Of a DNA stretch of 64,000 nt, positions 32,851 through 44,324 are shown piece after piece. How positions within the stretch are numbered: position 1 is the first letter of the stretch; the number at the start of each line of letters is the position of its first letter. The stretch covers positions 4,030,001-4,094,000 of the forward strand of contig VTFK01000008.1 in the NCBI GenBank assembly GCA_009617715.1. The letters are read 5' to 3'. Under the pieces are notes generated by a model. It searched no databases. It saw only the letters and a program-made list of their open reading frames with translations, and was not told the DNA's origin. This stretch comes from Plectrocnemia conspersa (taxonomy: Eukaryota; Arthropoda; Insecta; Trichoptera; Polycentropodidae). The position numbers were made by a program, and so were the translations under genes.

Positions 32851-32945
32851 AGTTCACCCTTGACATTGACAGTGGAACGTTCCATGCCCGGAAAATTGCA
32901 GTGGGGGTGGAAATCCCGGGAAAACAGGCGGTGCACTTTATGGGG
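32851..32945 (+). repeat. GC-rich repeat family G, copy 1
   Basis: TTCACCCTTG, then GTGGAA, TTCCATGC, GGGGGTGGAAATCCCGGGAA and AACAGGCGGTGC. These blocks recur in reverse complement at 37960-38005 and 51604-51682. GC content is far above the surroundings. Confidence 0.55.
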
Positions 32946-32969
32946 GAACGGCATTAACAGAGACTACCT

Positions 32970-35195
32970 AAGATAGAGAGAGACAAGAGATTGACATTTA
33001 AATTTTCAAGGTATTTATAAACAATCAATAACGTTCGTGTTTATTTTACTATAAATTACAGTTTTACATACGAAGGTAAAGGTTTAAATTATATCATTTG
33101 ATAAGACAGACAAATTTTAATTAGATTATATTTTCAAGTGTGAGAAAAGCTACAATCTTAATTTTAATTTTTTAAGTATATAAGTTTTAATTTCAACATT
33201 AACAAATAGTAAATTGAAACCCTATCATAATTTTAGGAAATTTAGACGATTGTTTTAGATTCCTAAAGAAAAAACCTTAAGCTATGTCAAAATATTATTT
33301 GAAAAAGTGAGACAAAGCCATACTGTAGTTTTTTAAATGTAGAAAAAAAATATACATTAACTTTTAAATATATTACTTATTATGTCAACGTAGTATTCTA
33401 AAGGTACAAAATGGTATTTACAATTTTTATATAAGAATTACTTAATAACATTAAAATATCCATGCAGTCTGTCAATATTTCAATAGAATTTATACTGAGA
33501 TCAAGACTGATCGGTTACTAAAATTGATCTTAATTTAACAAACAAACTTAGCTGAAAATTAAATACGTTTTCACTGACTACTGCAATTGGTTATATCGTT
33601 TTCATGGCATCAAACAATAAAAAACGTTAATTTTATGCTTGCCTAAAATATTAAAAATTAAGTTATCAGTATCATAGGATTTTATATAATTTTTTCAGGT
33701 GGCTCAATTTTCTCAATACATTCACGAAATATTTTAATGAGATAATACACGTCGTAAAAACTGATTTTGTAATAGCCTTCGACAAAGGTTATGGATTAAT
33801 AGTAAAAAATTGACAGATATTCCTTCTTTATATGTATATAGTATCTTATCTGTTTCTATACCAGAATTTCTTTATTGAAATATTTTATGGATTCTGAATA
33901 TAATATATAGCAAAAGGGGTTCGTATCTTAATACAAATTTGGGATATTTAGCTTAAGACATAAATTCATAAAGTCTAAGTACTGTAGGGGTTTCAACCAC
34001 CTGCAAAATTAATTTAAATTTAGTAATATTAAAATTGAAATTTTATGTTTTTTTGATGATTTCGTGAATTGAATAAATGGCTAATATCATCTTTATGTTT
34101 TAAAAACTATACTAACAATTAACCACCTCTTTAAAAAAAAAAGACATGCCACAAAAATCAAATTTTATAGGAGTTTTAATTTATAAACATATTAAAAATG
34201 TCATATTATAATACATTTTCATTTATGTGTTTATTGTAAAAATATGTTATTGTATTCTAATGTATTCTAATATATAAGAATATTGCTTTGAAAAGTTTAA
34301 TAAAAATAATATTTAATAGTTTTTTTAATATTTTCATATATTTATTTTTAACATGCCTGTTCTACCATATATTTTTAAAATCTATAGAAAAATTCAACAG
34401 AAAAAAATAAGGACGGCAAAAATATCTTATAATATTAAAAATATATTTAAAAATTAAATTAAAATATATTTAAAAATTAAAATAGCATTATTGTAGCTTT
34501 AAATAAGTACATGTTACCATATTTTTTTATATTAATCAAAATATATTAACATTAAATGCAAGTTGGTTTCTAACCATTTTCTAATTTAAATAAGGAAATT
34601 AAAATGATTGATCAAGCGTTTTGCAAGGGAAAAATCAGACATGTCCTGGATATATTTTATGATATTATTTTTGGACAGGCACAGTTTTTTTATTTAAACA
34701 TATTTTTTGTAAGCTATTTTAAAAGGACAAGGTATTTATTTTCAAGTGTTCGATTGAAGCAATAAAAGTATTTTTTAAAGTGGACGTTACCAGTTTTTAT
34801 AAAGAAGTCTTCAATTTGGAAAAATTGTATAGTCAAATTAAAAATATAAACAATATCATTTTTTTGTGTATAATATATTAAAATTTTGCTATTTTATTTT
34901 GACTTTTATCTCGCAGATTCGGACATTAAATAAAAAAATGTATTGTTTCCAATTCAAACAAAAGTGTCCGTTATGTTTGCAGAAAAGAGCAGAAAAAATG
35001 TGGTTCATGTAAAAATTAGCATAAATAAATTTGTACGGTTATGTCACTGACTGGTAAAGAATCAGAGCATAACTGGTGTAATAAAATATATTTAAATATA
35101 ACGATATTAAAAATATTATATTGTGATGTGCTATTTTTAATTACGGAAATGATTTTGTTCATAAACGCTATACGAAGTTCAGCGTTCAAAATCCT
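32970..35195. other. AT-rich non-coding DNA
   Basis: About 2.2 kb of poly-A/T and ATATTT-rich sequence, among the lowest-complexity DNA in the window. No gene, element end or structured repeat was recognised. Confidence 0.65.
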
Positions 35196-35199
35196 ATTG

Positions 35200-35640
35200 T
35201 TTGTTTTCTAAGTACTATGCCCGTAATCTGCCATTTACAATTATCCTCAGATTTATTTGCTTAGCTATCTGTACTGTGATTTATCATAAATGAACATAAT
35301 AAGGCTTTGATCTGTTCATTTAGGAATATTTTGTTTTCCTTCGGATCCAGCGCTGTATCATCTATTTTACTTTCATAAACCCTTAAAGTTTCCAAGGTAT
35401 TCCATTTTTATTCAGCGTTTTAGTTTATTTATATATTGTTTTTATACAATATTTAAAAGACTTTGAGGCCTCAGTATCACTTCTCAAAAGTTCTAAAGGC
35501 AAAACTAAATAATTCAATATATTATAGGTTTAGGGTCCTCGAAACTTTCCATAAAAATAGCCATATCATCTGCGTATCATATTCTATTTATAATTTCTCC
35601 ACAAATGCGCATTATATATGTTCGATATGTTCGAGCATTA
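35200..35640 (-). pseudogene. RTE-type LINE fragment with YADD motif
   Basis: On the minus strand, one frame from about 35638 reads RTYRTYIMRICGEIINRI, stop, YADDMAIFMESFEDPKP. RTE-clade reverse transcriptases have (N)GEIINNIRYADDTVIxAExxEDLQ at exactly this place, so YADD here is the catalytic motif. The in-frame stop replaces the expected arginine codon just before it (CGA to TGA by a single change). Downstream the protein dissolves into frameshifted pieces (DTEASKSFKYC; RVYESKIDDTALDPKENK) that I cannot align with confidence. This may be the missing middle of the same family as the 24.5-kb fragment, as a separate insertion. Confidence 0.65.
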
Positions 35641-35934
35641 TTTAATTTTTAGTGAAGTGTATCGGAAAACCCAATAAATAATATTATCTTAATACCATTT
35701 ATTTAACAAAGAAGACACTACTTTTAATTGACTTCTTAATGGCGCAAAAAAGTTATAATATTAGGCCAGTTTTGACTTTGTACACGCTTTTTATTTTTAG
35801 TCTAAAATTTATTACAGAAATAAATATTCATTACAATAAACAATTGTTAGCGCGTAGGGTGTGTTTATACACTGCATAAGATATATGATATAATATATAG
35901 TATAATATATATAAAGCGAAAAAGAGTGGGTGAA

Positions 35935-36420
35935 AATTGTACGTCACGGCGTGGAGCGTGGGTGAACGGCGTGGGTCGAGGGAGGTGACTTTGACCCCGA
36001 GCCGAGGGTTGAAACGGGCATAGGGGTGACATTGTATCAAATCAAATTACCTTCGGCGTGACGTCATTCCCGGGCAAGTTTAAGGTCAAACGTAAAATTG
36101 GTCCGTGGACCTTCACGAGACCCTGCTGGGATTAGGGCGCCGCCAGCCTTATCAAATAACTCGCGTACAAATTTTATTAGGCGTTTTAGCTTACATTTTT
36201 TAAGTAAGTGTATATGTATTATATTCAAAATAAAGACATACAGTATTTACATTAAATTATATACAACACTTTTACTATGTGATATTATAAGATAACTTGA
36301 CCATCTTTTTTTGGTTGAGTTTATTTTTTATATCGGTCGATGGTCGGCGTAGCTCCGCTTGGCGTGGGTTCGGATGAACACCCGCGTGTCCGGAGTACCT
36401 AGTTGAATTTCTCGATTAAA
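35935..36420. other. GC-rich island(s) with a CRE site
   Basis: Two GC-rich blocks (35935-36165 and 36335-36405) flank AT-rich sequence. The first has repeated GGCGTGG / CGTGGGT motifs, a full CRE palindrome TGACGTCA (36059-36066) and CCCGGGCAAG. The second has GGCGTGGGTTCGG. The shared GGCGTGG motifs suggest one element split by AT-rich DNA, or a CpG-island regulatory region. No credible open frame. Confidence 0.4.
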
Positions 36421-36429
36421 GATTTTTAA

Positions 36430-37905
36430 AAAGACGTTATTTTGCTCTGCCACAATCAATGATTTGGGGATGGATTTAAATACAATACGCCCTTCTTTTA
36501 AGATTTTTTTGCGTGAAATTCAGCAAGGCTGTAATGAAGCACTTGTTATTATGATAGAATTTATATATAATGCATCTAACAGCTGTTGTTAATGGTCCAT
36601 TTGTAAATTCATTTACCTAATCCTTTCATATATTCAATTTTCACAAACAAAAATGGATTTGTGCGGCAATTTTTTTGCATTCGTCTGTTTGTAATATATA
36701 TTAGAAATTTATTTAGTATGACATAATTATAATTAATCAAAGTCAATTCATAATAAATGAAAATCAATATTGATAAGTATTTATTATGCGGTTGGAAAAA
36801 ATATCGCCGATTCCGACTGCGCGCTCGTTGGCGTTAACCTCGTTTTTTCTTGACATCTTGTATTGTATTGCATCTTTTATAAACAAGGAGCGGTCTACAC
36901 AATTATTGGACAAAAATTCGGCTTTAAAGCATTTCGCGAATCCGAAACTACGCAAAGATAAAATTGTAGTGACCAACTGATATTTTAATCAGGAACACGC
37001 AAAATAATTTTATTAAATTTTAATTTATTTTTCTAGCTAAATTAAGTGGATGATCACTTAATTAATCTGCTAAGTTTCACTTAATTTTCAAATTAATATG
37101 CTAGTGTTCTCCAAGGTATAATTTTAGGATCCTTTTTAATCAAATTACGCAGAAACTATATAGACACTTTTCGCCAACTACAGAATGATTTTATGCTTCT
37201 ATAAAAATCAAAATCAAGCAGTAGATAAATTTATATTTAGCTATTTACCGAAAATCTCACTAAAACGTATATTTTCTTATATTAGGAAAAAACTTTTGCT
37301 GCTGACAATTGAGCTAAAATTAAAATGTTTATTAAATCCCTAAATCAAAAAATAAATTGGTTAATAAACTTCACTTAAAATCTCATAAACTATCCAAAAT
37401 AATTGACCACACCACTAGATTTAAGAGCAGCTTATAATTGTACATATAAGTTAGAGTATTGCATATACATATGTATGTATGTAGCAAAATATTGCTATAA
37501 AATTTAATAACAGTTAAATGTATGTATTTTAATTGCTAGTCATATAAAAATATGTTACAAAAAGACTTAAATATTTTATTACATGAAACGAAATTGTCAG
37601 AGCCTTGAGTTCTAACCACAAAGAACATAGTTTTCCAATTTATACATTAAAAATAGATTTTAAAACGACTCAAGTGCCTCTTTATTAATCTTATAATAAA
37701 TTAAATAATATCCCCGTACACGTCTAAAATGTCTTTCAGAACCTTATTTTATATTTAAAAAACTTGAAGTGAAATCTTTGGATTGTTTGAAATTCTATAG
37801 TATATATTTTTACTCAAACAAGAAAATTGACTGAAAGAATAATCTACTTACTACCTGTTATCTATATTTATTTTAATTAATACTATAATTGTACGACGCA
37901 ATAAA
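36430..37905. other. AT-rich non-coding DNA
   Basis: Includes two fully overlapping 64- and 70-codon frames at 36764-36980 on opposite strands that I do not recognise. Otherwise low complexity with TATGTATG tracts near 37470. Confidence 0.55.
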
Positions 37906-37909
37906 CAGT

Positions 37910-38165
37910 GATGTTCCCAGGGAGGTTTCGTAGCATCGATTTACACCCCTTCCGGGTATGCACCCCCGCCTGCGTTTTCCCCGGGAAATTTCCACCGGTT
38001 GCATCAGCTACTACCCCCGTGTGCAGACTCCGCGTTTCCATGGTGATGAACGGTAGCCATGTTTGATTTATAAGTGCATCACACTCACTCGCGTTTCACC
38101 CCTTTTGACCTAGAACCTGGACGATGCCATTCGGGAACGTAATGGAAGGTCATTTAGAATACGGC
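37910..38165 (-). repeat. GC-rich repeat family G, copy 2, in a GC-rich island
   Basis: The segment CCCCCGCCTGCGTTTTCCCC, GGGAAATTTCCACC (37962-37995) is the reverse complement of copy 1's GGTGGAAATCCCGGGAAAAC, AGGCGG. The rest of the island (to about 38165) is C-rich and does not match copy 1, so the repeat may be embedded in a longer unit. Confidence 0.5.
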
Positions 38166-38174
38166 GCAATACGC

Positions 38175-40425
38175 AATAAACCTGAAAATGTTTTCAAAAC
38201 AAAGTTCAAGTACAGGGATTTACTATAATGGTATATAAGCAGTAATATTTAATTACTTAGTTAAGGACATAACAATTATACTTATGTAAATCTACGACTG
38301 TAACGTGACATATGACACCCCAATGAGTTTCAGGATAACACTGTTTTATAAAGTAATTATGTATCTTATCTAATAAATAATTAATTATTACTAAGATTGT
38401 ATTTATAGGTAATATACAAAACATTGCTTAAAACATTAAATAATCAAATTATATTTTTTAGATAATCAAATTAATAAAAAAAATATATAATTCGTTAATT
38501 AAAAATTGTGATATCTATACTTGATATAAGTTAAAATACAGTGACTATTACATAAAAAGACATAAATTGTAACCACATATGTAGTTTAATATTATTTTTT
38601 ATTTCCACTATATAATATTAATTGCTTATGATTATCACAGGTAAGATTTTTCTAATCTCACAGATGAATATCGTGATAATTGATTAAAATAAAGCTGGAT
38701 CATGTATCAAAGTATTTTACTTTAAATACGCATATTTTTAACGTCGTTATTTATTTTGCTGTTTTTTATTTATTAAATCCTTCGCATTTGAAATAATTTT
38801 CAAGGTTAAATTTAGATTTTTAGGAATAAAAAACTAGTTATAAGAATTTTGTGTTTTGTGTCCCAGAACTTTAAAATGACACAAAAATTTGATTTTCCAC
38901 TGAAAAAGTTGTCTGAAATGACACATGTTTACAGAACTAAAACAATGAAATGTAAACACTACACTAGAAATGTTTATAGCACTAAAAAAAGATATATGCG
39001 GCTCATAGGTTTCATACATTTTTTTACAAAAGCCTGAATATGTTGCCAAAAAAAACATTTTCAAGCTTGCTCCCAAAAATATTTTTAAATAAAAAGAAAG
39101 ATTTATCAGAATTACTGTATCTAATTAAGATAGTTTGGAATCGTAAATTACTGAAATAAGTAATAAAGAAAATATTGATAACGACTTTATTGATATGACG
39201 TTGACGAGAGAAAAATTAAACAAATATTTAATAAACTACTAGAATATTTCCCCAATAACAAAATAATATAATAGTCGGTTGAAAAAATAATAATGAATTT
39301 AGGATTTTGCAATCAACTAGAGAATAGACTTAAAATCTAAATCTTCGTTCATAAGCGAACATCAACGGAAAGCTAGTAATATTCATTGTAAAATTATAAA
39401 TAGATTGTTTAATTTGTCTCTAAAATTATTTTGCCTAGCATAAATAAAATAAGTACTCTTATTCTTATAATATAATATAATTTTATATACATAATTGAAA
39501 TTGCGTTTTTTTTGTTATTGTTATAAATAATAAATAAATACAAAAAGTATGTATATAAATTTATTTTTTAACAAATTAATATGTATGATTTTCACACTTA
39601 TATGTACATAGCAATATTTTTTATTGACAAGAAAACAAAGGTCTCAATTCCTGGAACTTCAGAATCACTAATCAATCACTATCTGTTAAATCATGTTAGC
39701 AGTACTAAAAATTAGTTTAATTCAAGATGATTGAATTCATTTATATCTTTTAGATATAATTGTCTTCGGGATTTTCAGGTTTTAAAATGGAAAGCATACT
39801 AAACATAAAACGTTTGTTTGCCTTTATTATTGGTACTGTTATAGTACTCGAGAGCTTTTCTTTTAATTGAGAAGACATATATTTGTCCTACACTATTTTA
39901 TTTTTAATTTTATGGTGAACATTATGTCAATTATTACTAATGCATTACGTTTTTTTAATACATTGGCACTTTTATTTATAGTCTTTCACACACATTTTTT
40001 TGGACAAAAAATATAGCGCAAAAATAATTTGAAACTCTATTTTGTTTTTATATTTCTTAAATATTTGCAAAACATTCAGGAAATGAATATAAAAATTATG
40101 CCATTAAAAATTCAACCATAGCACTATTTAAACCTGTGATATAAATAATGGAAATTGCGTGGAATATTTTAAATTTATGTAGAGATTTTATAGCTGTTTT
40201 TCTAATATATATCGTTTTTATAATGTTTAATGTTATATGTTTTTTTCTCTAAAACATTATAAATAATCTCTCTCTCTTTAAAAATATTTGTATTTTACTG
40301 CTCTGTACATAAATGATTATTCTCGAGAAAAATGGAAAATGTAAATTTTCTATTTATCTAAAAAGTTTTTTATTAAAAAATAAATGAATATAAATGTGTT
40401 TATTATTTTAAAAATGCTAGAATTT
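38175..40425. other. AT-rich non-coding DNA
   Basis: No gene recognised. Overlapping opposite-strand frames at 38834-39076 are lysine/phenylalanine-rich and have no family resemblance. One 65-bp palindromic repeat copy lies at 38622-38686 and is listed separately. Confidence 0.6.
38622..38686 (+). repeat. 65-bp palindromic repeat family P, copy 1
   Basis: ATTATCACAG...GATTTTTCTAATCTCACAGA, TGAATATCGTGATAATTGATT. The ends ATTATCAC and GTGATAAT are inverted repeats. The copy lacks the ATTAGGTTTTCC block present in the copy near 54.25 kb, so it has a small internal deletion. Confidence 0.75.
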
Positions 40426-40427
40426 TA

Positions 40428-40632
40428 AAAACAAGTAGTGGTTTAAATAATTTAAAATGAATTAATCCGCTAAATTCACAGCTGCATCTATCGCAGGTAA
40501 TGAGAAAAGGGACAGGGATTTCCGATTAATATTTTTAAAACATTGTTTGAAAAGTTATGTTGTAAGATCTCTAATAATAATGATTAGCAAACATTTTGTT
40601 CCAACTTCTTTAAACATTTGCTAGTCAACAAA
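40428..40632 (-). repeat. Dispersed repeat family R, copy 3
   Basis: In reverse complement: GACTAGCAAATGTTTAAAGA, ACAAAATGTTTGCTAATCAT, TATTAATCGGAAATCCCTGT, CCCTTTTCTCATTACCTGCG, GCAGCTGTGAATTTAGCGG, ACCACTACTTGTTTTTAAAATT. It is collinear with copy 1 over about 200 bp, with a roughly 20-bp insertion before CCACTACTTG. Confidence 0.75.
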
Positions 40633-40969
40633 AAATAAAGAATGCAAGGATCAATGACTTAAAAATAATTACATTATTAGGTTTCTGCATGGATTCGTTC
40701 GCCGGATATATGCGTGAATATGCTACATAAACCATACGATAAAAAGTTGTATTTTTTTTCAAAATATGAGGAAATCTTCATTATTTTGTAATTAAAAAAT
40801 ATACATTTCTAAAAAATTATAAATTATTTTTTTAATTCGGCTATAAAGTAAATATAATAATAAAAAAAATATTGTATTCTATTGAAAATAATAATGAAAA
40901 GTAATTATTTAAAATGGATTCTCCCTCTGTTAGTAATGTTATAATGATAGCTTTGTTCTTTAAAAATGG

Positions 40970-41245
40970 TTAAAAACTCGGTTCGGTGATTATGTGGTAA
41001 ACGCTCGCGAATTTTCCGACATAATGTATCACTTGTAGGAGTCAACGCTTCATAACGGTGGGTCGTTCAGTGACCCATGGGTCAGAAGTTGTTATATAAT
41101 CGCATTGTGACTACGACCATGTTGTGCGTGAGCACAAGTTCATAATCGACATTACTAGAATCCATTGTGTATCATTTTGCATTTGACGTCGTCATAAAGT
41201 GCGTTGCCCTACTTATTTAATAAAGGCGATCGATATCTCGCTATA
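40970..41245. other. High-complexity non-coding island
   Basis: It contains TGGTAAACGCTCGCGAATTT, a near-palindromic GTGACCCATGGGTCA (about 41070-41084), TGACGTCGTCATAAAG and GGCGATCGATATCTCGC. It has no open frame and no transposon ends. Motif density suggests a regulatory element. Confidence 0.35.
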
Positions 41246-41249
41246 AACC

Positions 41250-42045
41250 CAACTGGAAACAAAGAACTATTTTTTGTTGGATGTATTATGCAAATTATGA
41301 TTTATTCGATCATGTGACTAATGCTAATAATATTTAAGGATGATTAGATCAGGAAAACCACAACAATATTCGGAGATGATATACAATTAAATCGTATTTT
41401 TAAGGTCAAATGTTTATGATATGCATCTATTAATTCAATTAGTGATAAAATAAATATTTAATGCAATGACTCAGTGTGTGTGTCCGAGCGCATACGAATA
41501 TTAATATTTCGTATTTTTAATATTTATTAGTGATAACATAATATTAATAATTTATATTCTTGAAAATGCACCACGCATCGAAACAACCTAGGTCCAAATT
41601 TCATATAAACCTTAGTTAGCATTTTTCAATTTCTATTGTGTCTCTGAGATCAGAATGAACACTTTATACTTGAGTTTGATAAACTTATTTATTAAAAATA
41701 TTTGAAAAAATTAACAAATAAAGATTATTTGGACTTCGATACGCAAAGGCTTGCAGTAGAGACTGAAAAACAAGAATCCGATAAAAAATCTTTTAAATAA
41801 GAGCTTTTCTTTAAATTACCGAATGTATGTAAAAATTTAAATAAAATAATCCATATAATATAAACAGCTGAATTAAGGAGTTATCCTTTCTACATTAAAA
41901 CCTACAGGCGAAAAGAAAACTCAAACAATAGAAACAGTAAAAAATAAGACTTATAAAAACATAAAATAAATCAGGAAAAAATACAAAAAAAGTGAAAAAA
42001 ATAATATAAAAATATATTTTTAAGTTAAGGACTATTTACAACTAT
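41250..42045. other. AT-rich non-coding DNA
   Basis: Lysine-codon-like AAA-rich sequence with scattered stops in all frames. No element was recognised. Confidence 0.6.
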
Positions 42046-42049
42046 TTTA

Positions 42050-42545
42050 CCAGCATATAGCACACAAAAGTGGCGCTGACACTTGAAGTGGATGGTTCTT
42101 CAATGGGACAGCCGGCCAAAGACATAAGCTTATCGAATGGAGCCCCCTAAGGTGTTTGCGCTTATGCTTTTTTTCATCATTAATATTTTAAAATATGTGC
42201 TTCTTTTCATCATTAATATATAGATGCATTTTTATCAAAGTTTTTTGGTGGGGGGGGGGGGGCACGCCAAATGTTAGAGAAGCCCCGGCGTCAATACAAG
42301 AAAAAATTATGTGCACTATTTTTTTTGCTTGATCGACGGCTCAAGTTCAACTGTCTGGCGTGGCTCTAAACAGAAGGTTTTTTGAAAGCTCTCATAAATG
42401 TGTTATAAGCCAAGGAATTACCTATATTTTCTTTAGAAATGCTTATATATTATATTTATGTAAAAGCAGTTTTATACTGGTTTCAAAAAAAAAACCAGTC
42501 CAAAATTTTGTTCCAAGAAACACCCTTATCTTATTTGGGGAATAG
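42050..42545. other. Possible DNA-transposon remnant with G homopolymer
   Basis: The segment includes a homopolymer of more than ten G (about 42250-42262) followed by CACGCCAAATG and AGCCCCGGCGTC. Upstream is GGAGCCCCCTAAGG. A CTTTTTTTCATCATTAATAT motif is duplicated (42167-42187 and 42203-42221). GC-rich GCCCC patches in this arrangement recall transposon ends, but no inverted pair or target duplication could be fixed. Confidence 0.3.
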
Positions 42546-42654
42546 TAACCAATAAAATTGCAACAAAGTGGTAAAAATATATCATATATTTTTTAAATAG
42601 TTCTAGCCGCATTTTCTGTTAGGAGTGTGTAATATGAATATGCAGATTTACACA

Positions 42655-42985
42655 ATGTTTACAAGTTCAATCGGAAGACCTTTGATACATAACATCGCCA
42701 TTGCAGCTGTCTCTGTTGCACAAGTTCGTTCAGCAATCCCAGCAAGGAGATGCTGTCAGGTGGTATAGATACTGACGCACACAAAACACACCAGTGTGTG
42801 TTGAACTTGAACCGAGGTAACGGAGCCGTCGTGATAGAGCAATGAAGGTTCATGACTCTTCCGCATTGTGTAGCAGTAAATGTAGCGAACCCGTTTCCGC
42901 GCGAGTCGATTCAGCCTCGGGCAGACAGAGCACCAAGGTTCAGTGTCTTCTGTCTTTCAACTGACAATGATACGTGTGAACTATT
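42655..42985. other. High-complexity non-coding island
   Basis: A GC-elevated patch with CACCAGTGTGTGTTGAACTT, CCGCGCGAGTCGATTCAGCC and TCAAGTTCAAC-like repeats. Opposing 60-64-codon frames abut at 42852 without family resemblance. Role unknown. Confidence 0.35.
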
Positions 42986-43331
42986 GTTATTGACTGTAAC
43001 ATATGTATATTATGGAAATTTACTTTTTGTGTAAGATTTTTTGGATAATGCAAAAATATACTCTAAAAGAGAGGTCATCAACTCAGGTGGGTAAATAATA
43101 ATCCAGAGCACCTTATTGATTAATATAGAAATAGAAAACTCTCTGGGAAGTATGGAAATGCGGGTAGATAGGAATGTTGCGCTTCGTGTTTGGTTGTAAA
43201 ATATTTTCTTTGTGCGGTAGGTAAGTTCAGGTAGTCTATGCGTTTTTTAAGGTGCGGGTTAAGGGCCCATACGCACTGTCGGCTAGCCGCCGGCGACTAG
43301 CCGCTCGGCGACTGTACTTTATATGGTTTTA

Positions 43332-43401
43332 GGGCCCATACGCACTGTCAGCTAGCTGCCGGCAACTAGCCGCCCGGTGACTGTACTTTATATGGTTTTA
43401 A
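43332..43401 (+). repeat. Tandem second copy of the Harbinger left terminus
   Basis: GGGCCCATACGCACTGTCAG, CTAGCTGCCGGCAACTAGCC, GCCCGGTGACTGTACTTTAT, ATGGTTTTA repeats the preceding 69 bp with scattered transitions (for example GGCTAGCCGCC to AGCTAGCTGCC). The outermost terminus is the one that matches the right end better. Confidence 0.9.
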
Positions 43402-43496
43402 ATGGGTGCAGACGCACGCAGGCGCCGAGTCGCTGGAGCGTCAGGCGCGATCCTGTGCAGAGGTGATGCACAGGCGACTTGCCTGTCGCGGTAACC

Positions 43497-43504
43497 TATA
43501 AAAG
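43497..43504 (+). promoter_or_regulatory. TATA box of the Harbinger-borne gene
   Basis: TATAAAAG lies about 80 bp upstream of the MADF-like coding start and inside the element. It likely drove the second Harbinger ORF in the parent element. Confidence 0.5.
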
Positions 43505-43573
43505 CATGGGTTTAGATGAGTGCATTCGCACGAGGAGCGACTTTCGAGGCGACTTATACATCATTCACACAAA

Positions 43574-43638
43574 ATGGCTTCGACACAGAAAAGCTCATCG
43601 TAGAAATTGAATCCCGAATTGTTTACAATAATTTCATA
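43574..43638 (+). pseudogene. MADF-domain start of a Harbinger accessory protein
   Basis: In one frame the sequence reads FDTEKLIVEIESRIVYNNF (43579-43635). MADF domains start F-xxLIxxIExRPxLYN/WD, and many insect PIF-Harbinger elements encode a MADF/Myb-like DNA-binding partner beside the nuclease. The only ATG (43574) is out of frame with FDTEK by one base, and the sequence runs into a stop and AT-rich DNA right after YNNF. This is a truncated, frameshifted stub: the domain's conserved tryptophan-containing helices are gone. The short length leaves room for coincidence, but its position behind a TATA box inside a Harbinger element supports the call. Confidence 0.6.
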
Positions 43639-44324
43639 TGAATATTGATAACGAAAAAAAAATATTGTGAAATAATATGTATAATTATATTATAATATTC
43701 TTGCTTCTCGATTTATTTAATAAATTTAGCATCTAAAAAATTGTGTGTGATAAATATATTTATATTTCATACGGGGAAATTGAATATTATATTGAAATTA
43801 AAATAATATTTTTTTCCCTTTAAAATTAATATTGCAATTTCTTCGCGAATGTACTACCCGACCTCGAGTCGCTCGGCTTAGCCGCCTAGCCTAGTTACCT
43901 ACGTTTTTGAGCCGGCGGCCGCTAGTCGCCGGCGGCTAGCCGACAGTGCGTATGGGCCCTAAATGAGTCAAAAAATAAAACGTGTATTACTTCAATTAAA
44001 TTTTATATTTTCCATCTTTTTCTCAATTATTCTCTATATGTTCATAATTTTTTTTATATCTGATTCAAAAAAAATAAAACATTTTTGGTATTCTATTATC
44101 GTTTTTTATATCCTTTTTTGTAAAATATTTTTTTGCAGGGATCTAAATAGACGACAATCGTTTGGAGCAATAACTGAAAAATACGGTGGGTGAGAAAGTA
44201 GTGCACAAAAAAATCCATTGAATTTTTCCATCGTAAAATGTATTTTTTTAGAAACGAGTTCAAGACATAAAAACGTTATACGATGGTGGGGCCCTATTTA
44301 TATGTATTTATTTGGGTTTATTAT

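Larger units (their letters stand above)
43263..43959 (+). mobile_element. PIF-Harbinger derivative with duplicated terminus
   Basis: The 697-bp element is flanked by TAA on both sides (43260-43262 and 43960-43962), the 3-bp target duplication of PIF-Harbinger. The left terminus GGGCCCATACGCACTGTCGG, CTAGCCGCCGGCGACTAGC is mirrored at the right as GCTAGTCGCCGGCGGCTAGC, CGACAGTGCGTATGGGCCC, giving a nearly perfect inverted repeat of about 38 bp. A 69-bp block containing the left terminus is repeated in tandem (43263-43331, then from 43332), differing at several sites. The interior holds a TATA box and the first codons of a MADF-like protein but no nuclease gene. It is a deletion derivative that would depend on a nuclease supplied in trans. 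Confidence 0.9.
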
